Shown here in pieces: positions 35,430-46,096 of a stretch of 64,000 nucleotides of DNA. Each line of letters opens with the position of its first letter. The stretch's first letter is position 1. The position numbers and the translations under genes were made by a program. The DNA comes from Desmodus rotundus (lineage: Eukaryota > Chordata > Mammalia > Chiroptera > Phyllostomidae). The notes beneath the pieces are model-generated. The model did no database searches. It was not told where the DNA came from and saw only the letters and a program-made list of their open reading frames with translations. The stretch spans positions 8,113,199 to 8,177,198 of the forward strand of contig NC_071389.1 of the NCBI RefSeq assembly GCF_022682495.2, written 5' to 3'.

Positions 35430-37130
35430 TTAGTTACTTCAGAGGCCGGGTCAGAGTGAAGCCAAGAGATTCTGTGGAAGCTAGTAGAAGGTGACAACCT
35501 TGGCACTGGGACCTGGGAGACTAAACCGGTGGAGCCGCTGCATCCATATTGCCACCCTGAAGTGAGATCCAAGGTGTACAAGCCAAAAGATGGCAGAAGC
35601 CAACACGGGTTGATCCTGCATCAAACCCATCACCCTTGCATATTTCCTTTTTATACACCATATATTCTCTCTAAAAAAAAAACAAAAAAACAAACAAAAA
35701 AAAAACAGTTTGAGCTGGGAATTTCCATCAGTCACAACAAGAAGAGCCCTGGTTGATGCGTTGCACCTGGAGAAACAGCCTCGGGAAGACAGTGCAGGTG
35801 AAGGAGGCCGCGAGGCGGGTGAGTGGTGGAGCAGAGATGGGGCCAGGCCCTCGGGCTTCAGGTCCCTTCTCCTTCCACCCCAGGGCCCCACTGTGACCTC
35901 GGGAGGGCCATTCTCAGGCTTCCCGCTGGTGGCTGTGGTGCACACAGTGGAGAATGTGACTCTAGGTTGTGTGCATCACAGCTCTTCACGTCACGCTCTC
36001 CCCGAGACAGTGCTTGCGCTCATGAGCCTGCATGCTCCCAGGGAACCAAGTGGAGAAAATTCCCAGGCAGCTGCTTCTGGCACACCCCCCACCCCGCCTC
36101 CCCCGCACTGTCTGGGCAACGTGTGGGTAAAATGCACCTGAAGCACCTGAAGGTGGAAAGAAACGCGTGAAGGCACCTGGGGTCAACTCTCCTCATCCCA
36201 CGCAAAGTCTGGCAAGCGCCCCCAGGTCTTTAATAAATGTTATTTTGATTGGATTTCGAAGTTTGGAGAAGACAAAGTGACACATTTTCACAGTTCCTTG
36301 TCAAACCAAAGCATGATTGCCAAAGTGTGAAGTTTAAAAAAAAAAAAAAAAAGCAGGAAGGGAGCAGCTGTGTCAAACATCTCCATGGTAACTTCGGGTT
36401 TTGCAGGGAGGGGGCTCTGCCCTCGTTTGCATTTCCCTCCTAATCGTTTGCAGGTACAGATCACTTAACAGAGCAGGCAGCCACCGGCGCCTGGGGCAGC
36501 GTGGGCTGGGACCCCAGGAGAACGCATACAGTAGTGTTTTCAGTCTAAACAGGGTTTGAATGCATGTTTTTATTTGAGGCAAATTTTAATGAAGCCCTGC
36601 ATCCCTTCAGTGGTTGCTGTCTCAGGAATTAGATGTGAACCCTTTTGTAAACAGAAGAATCCTTCTCTTGGGGAAAGAATTAGCCTCGTGTCTACCTCAG
36701 AAAATGCTTCCACGGTAAAGTTCCAGAATTTCCCGAGGAAGCTGGACAAGCCCCCGGTGGGAGAGGCTTTCCCACTCATCTAAGTTCTGCTGCTTTTCCT
36801 GCCCTACCGAAGCCACAGGTAACAATCTCTTCCCATTCGAATGAGCTGCCTTGTTCTCAGCGAGGACTGTGCACATGGAACTGAGACTCCAAGTGTAAAG
36901 CTGCACAGGCCCCCCGTTGGCTTTGTCCTGTGGGCACCACCCACATCCCTGCGCTTGGCCACCTGTGTCGGTGCCCTTCTTTCACGCTGAGCCAGGTGTG
37001 GGCTGTGGCTGATCTGGAACGATCGATCGCCAGTCCTGGACTGGAGAAGTAACTCCAGGTACTCACTGTTTATGAGAGCACCCCATTTGGGAGGGAGGAC
37101 GAGACACTCTTCCCACGATCAGATCTGCTG
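35430..37130. other. Unique intronic DNA with A-rich runs
   Basis: A/C simple sequence at 35672-35706 and a poly-A run at 36334-36352. No gene seen. Confidence 0.5.
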
Positions 37131-37134
37131 ATGA

Positions 37135-37585
37135 CACTGAGGTAGCAGAATGACCCCCCCCAAAGATGTCTGTGTCCTCACCCCCAAACCCTCACATGGC
37201 AAAAGGGCCTTTGCAGATGTGAGGTGGGGAGACAATTGGGCATTGTCGGATGGGCCCAGCATCGCCACAGGACTGCTTAGAAGAGGGAGCCAAGAGGTCA
37301 GAGTCCGAGGCAATGTGGGGACAGAGACAGAGGTCAGAGAGACGTCACTGCTAGAAGGGGCCCCTGAGCCAAGGAATGCAGGTGACCTCTAGAAAAAGGC
37401 AAGAACTTGGATGCCCCCCACCTCCCTGTAGTCTCTGGAAGGAACACAGCTGCTGATTTGGGCCTGTGAGGCCCATTTTTGGACTTCTGACCTCCAGAAC
37501 AGTAAGGTAATAAATTTGTATTCTTTTAAGCCACCGAGCTGGTGGTCATTTGTTACAGCAGCAACAGGGAAGTAATACAGACATC
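37135..37585 (+). mobile_element. Solo LTR of the ERVL-MaLR class (MLT1-like)
   Basis: Reads along the MaLR/MLT-type LTR: 'aaagatgtctgtgtcctcac', 'gcctttgcagatgtgaggtg', 'ttttggacttctgacctcca', 'gaacagtaaggtaataaatt', 'taagccaccgagctggtggt', ending 'gggaagtaatacag'. An AATAAA polyadenylation signal lies near 37510. No internal retroviral sequence adjoins it, so it is a solo LTR. Subfamily not assigned. Confidence 0.8.
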
Positions 37586-37589
37586 CACC

Positions 37590-38880
37590 ACATGAAGCAT
37601 TAGAATAACACATCCTCGACTCTCAGGCTCACAGGATGTAATTCGTTCTTCCTTTGATGAGGCAGAAGCTACTTGAGGTTCTTACAGGACCTTGGGGCCA
37701 GGAGTATGAAAATACGTTTCCATCATATTAGTGCTGGTTAAGAGACAGCTTTGAATTTATAGGACATGAAACTGGTCCACTTTTACTAGACCATTTTTTT
37801 CCTCCTCTGTAAAAAACACCAACAAAAAAAATATGATAATTTGGAGTGCAAAGAAAAATGCCTCAACCACTCACCCCAGAACCTGACGGGGCTGTGAGCT
37901 GTTCGGTCCCGCTCTCAGGGATATCATGCCCACCCTCCCTGCACTCTGCGGCTCTCCTTAGGAGCAGCGATGCTGGGGGACTGGAGACCATGTTAAGTGT
38001 GGGATTTGCGAACGGGACCCATTCTTTTCCCGCTCTTTGCGTGCCTAGTTCCTATTACTGTCACGAGGAGTTACGTGTGTGTGTCTGGAAGGCAGTGGCA
38101 CCATTTATTGTAATCCAACCAGCGTGCCGGCGCCGCACTTGCCCCGTGCCCACACGAACTGTTCCTTCCAAGGAAAATTTCTCCCTGGGGGTATGGATCA
38201 AAAACCTCCCAGCTCCTTTTTTTGTTTGTTTGTTTTTAAATCCAGCCTGGCTGATAAAAGAAAAATGATCACAAAGGATTTTTTTTTCTCTTTTGCCTTA
38301 AAAAACGTACATTGTAAAACCATCCATGGAGAATCCATCTTCAAAAATGCATTCTGTGTTAGTGGGAGGTTGGACATGTAGGTGCCATGAAGCCCTCAGC
38401 GCCACAAGTGAGGCACATCATCTTCTCCAGTCCCTGGCCGATTCGTCAGTTGGAAAACAATTTGAAGGTGAAGGCAGGAGGAACCTGGCTCTTGTCAGCT
38501 GTGGGGCAGGGGAGATCTGCCTGCCTTTTGGGCTGTGGGTGCAGACAGCCCAGCTTCCTTCCCCACCCCATGCAGCTCCATGCTCTTTGTGGAGGGCAGA
38601 CTGGCGGTGTTCCTTAAGTTGCCTTGTATAAGGGATGGCAGGCAGGGTAGTGGGGGCTTTCTGGTGAGCTAACTGCAGGCTTTGGAGGGGGCTCCCAAAG
38701 GTCACGAAATGCTGACAAGCGAAGACATTCACCAGGGCTGGGATGCCCAGAGCGCCCCCAGCCCACCTGTCTTCTCCTGAGTCAGCTAACACCTCTCCCT
38801 CAGCAGGAATCCACCCTGCTTGGGTGGGTTGGAAAGTTCACCCTTGCTTGTTATATGCACAAGAAAAAAAATGCTTAGGA
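37590..38880. other. Unique intronic DNA
   Basis: Short T and A runs near 38217-38240 and 38278-38288; nothing else recognised. Confidence 0.5.
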
Positions 38881-38884
38881 GGTC

Positions 38885-39130
38885 AATGGCTCAGAAATCA
38901 GGTTGTGGGGTCCAACTGCTTAAGGTAGAGCTTGGCTTCGCCTTGTGATGCTGCCAGTGAACTTGAACAAGTCCCCAGATCTTCAGGTGTCAGTTTTCCC
39001 CTGTAAAATGGCAGGGACGGAGGGGCTAGGCATGGTACCTGCCCCAGAGGGGAGTGGGAGAGGCTATATACTGGCTCTCAGGTCGTTGGTATTGGCTCGT
39101 GCTGTGTGGTCAGTAAACATTAGCTTCGTT
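38885..39130 (+). mobile_element. MIR SINE
   Basis: 'gtgaacttgaacaagtcccc', 'tcaggtgtcagttttcccct' and 'gtaaaatggcagggacg' follow the MIR core. Confidence 0.7.
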
Positions 39131-39544
39131 GGTGTTCTGGTGTTCATGGGCATGGTGATGGAATGGGTTAGTTTCAGCACAAGGTTCGGAAATTCAGAAA
39201 TCCTCCATGCCATGTCCTAGCATTGGGGCTCCAGGCCAGTCCCTTCCCGGCTCCGACTGGGGTTCCCCCACCCAGCGGACGATGGGAGATCCCTGGCGAG
39301 TGCCCAGTCGATGTTGGGCACCTAGCAGGAACTGAGTTGGATTTCCTTCTGCTGCTTCTATTCTTACTACTGTCCTTTGGTCCTGGACTAAGGACTAGAT
39401 GTCCTTTAGTCCTCCCTGAACAATGCTGCCCCTTGGCCAGGTTCTCTGAAGGGAATGTTGGAAAGGCAGCTCCACCTGAACTTTCCGGTGTCTACCTGCT
39501 TCAGGTACAGCTGTGTGTGCTGTAGCTGTGTGAAATGAGCAGAC

Positions 39545-39715
39545 CAGGGGTTCCACCTGGGGCAGTTTGGTCTTGCCTGGGGACCGTTTTGGATGTCACC
39601 ACTAGGGGGAGGTGCTACTGGCAGCTAGTGGGAGGGGACCAGGGAAGCTACTAAACACCCTACTGTGTGTGGGAGAGCCCCGATCCAAGTGTCAAGAATG
39701 CCAGGGCCAAGAAAC
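39545..39715 (+). mobile_element. MER5A hAT element
   Basis: 'caggggttccacctggggca', 'aggtgctactggcagctagt', 'gggaggggaccagggaagct', 'actaaacaccctactgtgtg'. Diverged but collinear with MER5A. Confidence 0.8.
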
Positions 39716-39944
39716 CGTGCGTGAGATGATGCCCCTGGTGACGGATCTGTTCTCAACACCTTGATTCTACGGTATTTTATTCCATCGATGATGTCTGTTC
39801 ACACTCAGCTCTGTGGACACATGGAAGCTCGTGGTTGCCAAGTAAAGAAAGGCGTAAGAATATACCTTGCCCCCCACCCTTCAAAACCAACCTCAACAAA
39901 ACTGTCCCAACCAGAAGAGGATGGGCTGGGAACACAGCAGAAGG

Positions 39945-40130
39945 GGGGACATTAGTGGGACCCCGGAGTGGTGAGCAGAACACCGAGGGTCTGGGCCCAT
40001 CTCTGATGCTCCCTAGATGGGGTGGCTTTGGGCAAGTCATCCCCCCCGTCTGGGCTTCAGGTTTCCCCTGTGCGATGAGTGGGTTACGTGGGAGTTACCA
40101 CTCTGCTCTAAAATTCCTAACTAGAACCTT
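39945..40130 (+). mobile_element. MIR SINE (partial)
   Basis: 'ggctttgggcaagtcatccc' then 'gggcttcaggtttcccctgt' follow MIR. Confidence 0.6.
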
Positions 40131-40234
40131 AAAGTCAAACCCAGTGGCCACCAGTCCTAGATGCCAGTAGAGAATAAATCGGAAGGCAGAGGTCTCTCTG
40201 CCTCAGTGATGCTTTGAGCCACGTGGATTGCTGC

Positions 40235-40252
40235 GGGGGGGGGGGGGGGGGG
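40235..40252 (+). repeat. G18 homopolymer
   Basis: Eighteen consecutive G. Its length may be uncertain because sequencing and assembly are error-prone here. Confidence 0.9.
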
Positions 40253-40349
40253 CGGTTCTGCTTTGCTTCTGTCCCCGAAAACCCTTGGAGCCACGACAGT
40301 GACAGCACAGCTGGCAGTGAGCCCTCACTGGGCACCAGCACCATGTGAA

Positions 40350-40490
40350 CTCAGTCCCCATTAGCCCCTCGAGGCACAGGCCCTCATTTCCAGCACCTTC
40401 AGACGGGAAAATGGAGGCAAGAGAAGGCTCTTCCTCAGTTGTTGATCTCAGCTGGGAGAGCTGGGCGGCCTGAGGTCAAAGGCTGTTCTC
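40350..40490 (-). mobile_element. MIR SINE (diverged)
   Basis: Complement of MIR: 'agcccctcgaggcacaggcc', 'cgggaaaatggaggcaagag'. Confidence 0.5.
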
Positions 40491-40772
40491 TCCACCACAC
40501 AGAAGAAGGAGGTGCTCACCCCAGGTTGTAAGAAGCCATTCCTTTCCCAGAGTGCCCACGCCCACGCCTACTGCTCCTCTGGGGCACGGAGAGGCTTAAG
40601 ATTTTAATTTCCAGGTGATGCTACGTATTGGGGTACAACCCTCCTAGGAGGGGAGAGAGAAGACCGGTGTACATGTTAAGAGGAAATAGCAAGCTAATGC
40701 GTTTGTGGGGAAATCCAACCTGAAGTTCAGGCTTTTCACTAGAAGATGAAACCTTAAGAGCTCCAATTTCAA

Positions 40773-40836
40773 AGGAGGCTTCTGGAGAGGCTGACAGTCA
40801 ATGCAGAGGCTTCTGGAGAGCCTGACAGTGAATGCC
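40773..40836. repeat. Two-copy 31-32-bp tandem repeat
   Basis: The unit 'aggcttctggagag-ctgacagt-aatgc' occurs twice head to tail with two substitutions. Confidence 0.9.
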
Positions 40837-41225
40837 AAGGGTTCTGAGCAGACAGGGCTGCAGGCTGCCTGGAGAGTCCAACGTTTTCCCAACTTCCTCA
40901 TTCCGTTGTTAACTGGCTGCATACTCTCCATCCGGTGTGCTCCCCACTGCCCCCGGCTGTGTAGTGATGTGCGGTGAATGTGGGACCAGAGCAACCTGTG
41001 CAGAGGTGACAAAGTGGGGACTGTCAGGGCCGCTGGGGGCATCATTGTATCCCAGGGACCGCAGTGATAGGAGCTTTCCCGCTGCTGCACCCCGACTACC
41101 GCCAGGCACTGAGCTAAGGTATCTGCTTGCGTTACCTTGTTTCAGTGCCGCAACGACCCCAAAGGGCAGGTGGGATTGTCACCCCAGGATTGCCACCCCC
41201 AACCCTGATGCTCTGTCGGCGGTCT

Positions 41226-41495
41226 TGTTACAGAGCAAGGGGGGGGGGGGTGGTTCACTATAAATTATTACAGAAAGGATTCCCCCTTTCTGTCTCTGGA
41301 GGTTCCTTCCCCCTACACCCACCTGCTAGGTTCGCAATGCCCACCACCAGAGGAAAGGCGTCTCTCAATGCCAGAGACTGGTGAAAAGGAAGGACACCCT
41401 ACATACATTTTTCTAATATTTCCTGGACACCCTGAGTCCTGGACCCCATTACAAATCCCTTCCTGGGGCCCTACTCTTGGCTGCACCCTGCTTCA
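41226..41495 (-). repeat. 3' LTR of the ERV with a 1-kb internal deletion
   Basis: The first 165 bases match 44804-44966 and the last 105 match 45987-46092. The junction lies in a short shared 'aggaca'-like sequence near 41385-41395. The lost segment includes most of U3 and the polyadenylation signal. By eye about 17 differences lie in some 265 aligned bases, several at CpG sites. Confidence 0.85.
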
Positions 41496-41506
41496 CTCCC
41501 TCCTTT
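41496..41506 (-). promoter_or_regulatory. ERV polypurine tract
   Basis: The minus strand reads AAAGGAGGGAG directly before the TG of the 3' LTR, the expected place for plus-strand DNA priming. A 17-base copy of the tract and its flank recurs at 41952-41968. Confidence 0.8.
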
Positions 41507-43157
41507 CAGATTTACAACCACTTTATAATCATATAAAGGACAATGGACGAAGATCTCGTCTTCTTGTAACTGCTTCCGGCTGGACATGGATGTCGTCCTA
41601 CCTAACCTTGGGTCAGTGGTGCCCTGAAAGGGGGGTGCAGCATGGAGGGAGTCCTTCCTGTAAGGGGAAGGACCTCACAGAATCCAAGTCAGTTGGCTGT
41701 CACTGCGAAGTTGCAGGCTCGGTGTCCAAAAGCTGGCATGACTGGACAGTTGGCATCCTCGTCGTATTCTGGAGGTGACAGATTTGGCAAGAGAGTTGGA
41801 AGGCACAATTAAATCATAATCACTGAATAACAAAGGCAGGCTCCTAGGCAAAGAATGGCTTATCTGGAGGAAGGTGTACAAACATGCTACACCTATCCAA
41901 AACCCTGTGGCTCACTACACTTCGCTCGGCTCAGGGGAATATATCAGGATTTCCCTCCTTTCAGATTTCCGGGCCCTTTCTGTCCAGGATATTTGGACAG
42001 AAAAGGGAAAATCAGCTCTGAAGTGAAGCCCACAGACCGCCCGACCCCTTCACCAACCCAACCACCTAGTTCAACCGAACCGTTGAGTCTCGGGGCGATG
42101 ATGAAGGTGGGCTCCTCAAGTGAGGCCTATACTGCAACCATTCTCTCAGGTAATGAGGTCATAGGCATACGTCCTATGAAAACAGAAAAACATACAGGTT
42201 AATTCACTCAACAGTCCCCAAACCAGTCTCTGTGCCTGCGAGACTGTCTTTTGGGAAGACATTCAGTTGCAAGGCCCTCGCTGCAATGACATCTAACAAT
42301 GGCAATTTGACAGGTCCTTCGTGCCTGTAAATTGAACATCTTCGGTGATGTTACAAACCCAGTTTCAACTTTCAAATGAAAACAAACTTCCAAGACAGTT
42401 AGCTGCACGATTCTGATATCCAATACTGAGCATTGTGATTCTCCTTAGACCATGATTTTTCTCCTTAAGATCACCCTCGTTGTTATTAAAGCGACTACTT
42501 TGAGTCCAACTTTTAATTTTTCCTGTTTGTTTGCATAAACACACCAAGAGCAGCCTGGATCACCTATGATCTTTAAGTTTGCTTTGCTGGAACTCACACA
42601 GGGAACCTTTAGACTGACTTTTTAGTCCGCTCCTAGGGGCACAGAAGCAGAGCCACACATCCGCCACCTGGCTTCGCCTGTACCAGTCATTTCCTTCAAA
42701 TCCTTGAGGCTTCCGTTGTGCCTACAGGTTCCTTTTTAGCCATCTTTCAGGAAAGCAACCTCCGTTCCTTCCCTGGAAAGACTGCCACGAACCGCACAAC
42801 CAACCAAGGTACCAGGCTTCTTCTCATGGGCTTTTGCTAGCTTCACGAGTCAATCCCAGTTCCTCAGGGGTTCCTGGTGACAACCAGAACCCAGACATGC
42901 CTCCTTCAGTCGTGACATTCCAGTCAAAGTACTGGTTAACAAACCACCATTAATGACTGGTCTTAGTGGATTTATGCAGAGAAACCTTATGTCATCACTC
43001 ACTCCTTCAGAATGCCAAGTTCTGGAGGGATCAGGTAGGGAGAAAAATACCAAGTGCGATGGAAAATCCTTTTCCTTCTAATATCCACCAAGATTGCATC
43101 TCCGTGCCTTATACCTTCCATTACTAACCCCACATAATTTCTTTCCAAAACTTTCAT

Positions 43158-43825
43158 GCCCTTCAGTTCCGGTCTCTTGGACATGCTCCTTTGCCTCAGG
43201 CTGAAACACACATCAGGCCCGAATGACCCTTCCTGGGTCCCAAGTGACAAAGGCATTCTCCCCAACCGGTTACAGATGACCTTAACTAGGTCTTCAGGTG
43301 ACCTTAACTAGGTCTTCAGGTACAGGGGGTTTCTGATCAGAAACACAACCAGTGGCACAGACATGCCCTTCAGGTCTGGTCTCTTGCCAGAGACATGCTC
43401 CTTTGCCTCAGGCTGAAACACTTATCAGGCCCAAATGACCCTTCCTGGGTCCCAAGTGGCAAAGGCATTCTCCCCAACCGGTTACAGGTGACCCTAACTA
43501 GGTCTTCAGGTGACCTTAACCAGGTCTTCAGCTACAGGGGGTTTCTGATCAGAAACAGAAACAATGGCACAGACATGCCTTTCAGGTCCAGTCTCTTGGC
43601 AGAGACGTGATCCTTTGCCTGACCCTTCCTGGGTCCCAAGTGGCAAAGGCATTCTCCCCAACCGGCTACAGGTGATCCTAACAGGTCTCCAGGTGACCTT
43701 AACTAGGTCTTCAGGTGCAGAGGATTTCTGATCAGAAACATAACCAATGGCACAGACATGCCCTTCAAGTGACCTTAACCAGGTCTTCAGGTACAGGGGG
43801 GTTTCTGATCAGAAATGGAAACAAA
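43158..43825. repeat. Tandem repeat inside the ERV, about 210-bp unit
   Basis: Copies at about 43158-43366, 43367-43577, 43578-43762 (shortened) and 43763-43825 (partial). Shared landmarks are 'ttcctgggtcccaagtg', 'gcattctccccaacc', 'ggtttctgatcagaaa' and 'cacagacatgcc'. Within each unit a 24-bp block of the 'aggtgaccttaactaggtct' type is itself doubled. Confidence 0.9.
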
Positions 43826-44780
43826 ATGAAACCACATTCCCATAAAACCAAAAAAACAAGTAGTTGAGGTTTCCTTTCCTCCAGGTTTAAAACTTTCACC
43901 TTTCTACATATTTTTACCCATCCAGATTTAACCTCCTTCCCTTTTAATCCCTGCTCCTTTCCCACACTGGGAAGGACTGTACTTAAACTCAGTAGTTAAA
44001 CTCAGTATCCAGCAGCCAAAAGTCCCTATCACTGCAGGCACCTTCCACTAAAAGTCCCTAAATTCGCAGGGACATCCTGCAGCTTTCTGAAGATTAGACC
44101 TTGCAAACGCCCTATAAATCAGATGGTCACCCTTGGACCCCAGTCCGTGACCTTCAGAACCAGAGCTACTCCTATCAGAGCCAGTTGCACAGAGAACCTG
44201 ACTGCCCACACAGCAGCAACACACAGCCCATAATCTGAAGACAACCCTTAGCCCACCACCTTGTCCAGTTCCAAGGTGGCAGAACTCTCAGGTGACTCAT
44301 CATCCAAGATGGAGATGCACAAGGTTGACCCATCCTCCACAGTGGGGCACTCACGTGGCTCATCCTCCATTTTACCCAAAATGGTGATGCACCCACATGA
44401 CTTGATATCCAATCCCCAGCACTCATGCAGGCTCGGCTTACAGAGCATAGGGGCTTGCTTCCTCCCCACACCTGAGTACAAGTTCCCTTAGTGCCACCTG
44501 GGCTCGCCAAACCTGTAAGTGAGCAGCCAGGGGCAGCCTGGAAGCAGCACACTAACTGGGAGCAGCACACCAACCAAACCATCATCCACAACTCCATTAT
44601 CCCGAAGCAGTGCTCAGAAACAAGTCACTTCCCTGCTCCATTCCGTTTCCTTTTCACCTTTCCGGGCGTGATTAGGCGGCCGATGCCCTCAGGAGTGCAG
44701 AGAAATTCTCAGAGACTGGGAAAACTCCGAAGTATCTCTCTCCCACACCTGAGGGGGTCGGTCTGCCACGGGCAATTAGC

Positions 44781-44798
44781 ATCCCTTCCTGGTTGCCA
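44781..44798 (-). promoter_or_regulatory. ERV primer-binding-site-like segment
   Basis: The minus strand reads TGGCAACCAGGAAGGGAT, five bases after the 5' LTR. The TGG start fits pairing with a tRNA CCA end. I could not match it confidently to one tRNA; some leucine tRNAs are loosely similar. Confidence 0.6.
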
Positions 44799-45284
44799 AA
44801 AACTGTTACAGAGCAAGGGGGGGGTGGTTCACGATAAATTATTACAGAAAGGATTCCGCCTTTCTGTCTCTGGAGGTTCCTTCCCCCCACGCCCACCTCC
44901 TACTTTCGAAATGCCCGCCGCCAGAGGAAAGACGTCTCTCAATGCCAGAGACTGGTGAAAAGGAAAGGAATTGTTTATTTAAAAGTTACACAGACTTAGA
45001 GTAATGGCTTAATGTCTTCAATAAGATACTAAAGTCCTCTAGAATACCCACAGATGCACAGTCCTTCCCTCTCCCTGTGCCCAGTCCGGGGTACCGTGTC
45101 TCAGGAAAGGAAGTAGAAGTCCGTGATTCAGGCTCCCGGCACCATCAGCTGTGTGGCTGCTGCAATCTCCAGTTAATCCAAAGCCATGCGGCACCTTCTC
45201 ATGGCCCACCAGCAAGAGTCCTCTCTCCCCTTTTCTTCCCGGCAAAGTCTCTCCTGCTGCCTAAGCCGTGTGGCAAAAAGAAGC

Positions 45285-45560
45285 ACTCCAAAACCTCGTG
45301 GTCCTCTTCCTTTCCCTTCAGAACCGCATGGTCCTCTCCTTACTTCACCAAAGCTGCCTGATCCTGGCCCTCTTTCTTTCCCCTCAGAACCTCGTGGTAC
45401 TCTCCTCTTTTACTTCAGAACCACATGGACCTCTATCTATCTACTTGCTCCAGAACCTCGTGGTTCCCCCATTTACTTCAGAGCGCGTGGTCTACTCCCT
45501 ATTTACTTCAGAGCCGCATGGCCTACTCCTTTCTCCCCCAAAACCTTGTGGTCCTCCCCC
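45285..45560. repeat. Degenerate tandem array in ERV U3
   Basis: About eight occurrences of a core like 'cagaacctcgtggtcctc' (variants with cgcatgg, ccacatgg, cgcgtgg), spaced 30-45 bp and joined by CT-rich spacers. Tandem arrays in retroviral U3 often work as enhancers; here that is inference. Confidence 0.8.
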
Positions 45561-45838
45561 TTCTATGGCTGCCACACCTAGGTTTAAATCCCAGCACCCA
45601 TCTTCCTTTGCAGCCCCATTTCCGACTCCTCCTACAATCAGTTACACCTGCCAGCATCCCCGTATTCTTCCAGCTTTACTGGGCTGCCATAGTAAGTCTG
45701 GGCAGGTGTGGCCCCATGGCATGGAGCCAATCATCTCCAAGCTCTCACCCAGGCCCTGTAACCAGGGGGAGTTGCTTCCTAGACCCATCTTGGGTGGAAG
45801 TCACTCCCATCTCCCTGGCTCAAAGCAGGGCCACAGCT

Positions 45839-45885
45839 ATTTAACATATCCATGAAACCAGTTAAAGGTTATAGATATGTTAAAT
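45839..45885. repeat. 12-bp perfect inverted repeat in ERV U3
   Basis: ATTTAACATATC at 45839-45850 and GATATGTTAAAT at 45874-45885, separated by 23 bases. Possible stem-loop or paired protein-binding site. Confidence 0.85.
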
Positions 45886-46096
45886 GACTGTGCCAGGGGT
45901 TAGCTGCAAAGCTCTTGCTACCCAAAACAGCTCTGAATGGCCCTGTTCCATGTGTCCCATCCCCCCTGGCTCAGGCCTGTGGGGGTGAGGACATTCTACA
46001 TACATTTTTCTAATATTTCCTGGACACCCCGAGTTCTGGACCCCATTACAAATCCCTTCTTGGGGCCCTCCTCTTGGCTGCACCCTGCTTCAGTCT

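Larger units (their letters stand above)
41226..46092 (-). mobile_element. Endogenous retrovirus without recognisable genes
   Basis: Two related LTRs (41226-41495 and 44804-46092) bound a 3.3-kb interior. Both begin TG and end CA, and the element is flanked by the 4-bp repeat gtct (41222-41225 and 46093-46096), the duplication size usual for gammaretrovirus-like (ERV1) insertions. The minus orientation follows from a polypurine tract complement next to the left LTR (41496-41506) and a TGG-starting primer-binding-site-like segment complement next to the right LTR (44781-44798). The interior has many stops on both strands and no gag, pol or env domain that I recognise; it is made partly of tandem repeats. 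It is either a non-autonomous element moved by a helper or a deletion derivative. It looks unable to make proteins. Confidence 0.85.
44804..46092 (-). repeat. 5' LTR of the ERV (long form, 1289 bp)
   Basis: Starts TG and ends CA. The minus strand carries an AATAAA signal (complement at 44974-44979) about 170 bp before the LTR end, a position fitting R/U5. The U3 part holds a degenerate tandem array (45285-45560) and a 12-bp inverted repeat. About 1 kb of this LTR is missing from its partner. Confidence 0.85.

Noticed and set aside
37135..37585. Alternative KAZN exon with polyadenylation signal
   Set aside because: The AATAAA belongs to a MaLR solo LTR; no exon evidence.
43158..43825. CRISPR-like array
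   Set aside because: Units are about 210 bp with no unique spacers, in a mammalian ERV.
44175..44597. 140-residue minus-strand frame in the ERV interior as a gag-like protein
   Set aside because: Trp/Cys/Ser-rich with no retroviral motif; probably chance.
45268..45855. 195-residue open frame in the ERV LTR
   Set aside because: It is a translation of the U3 tandem array and CT-rich spacers and lies on the strand opposite to the ERV.
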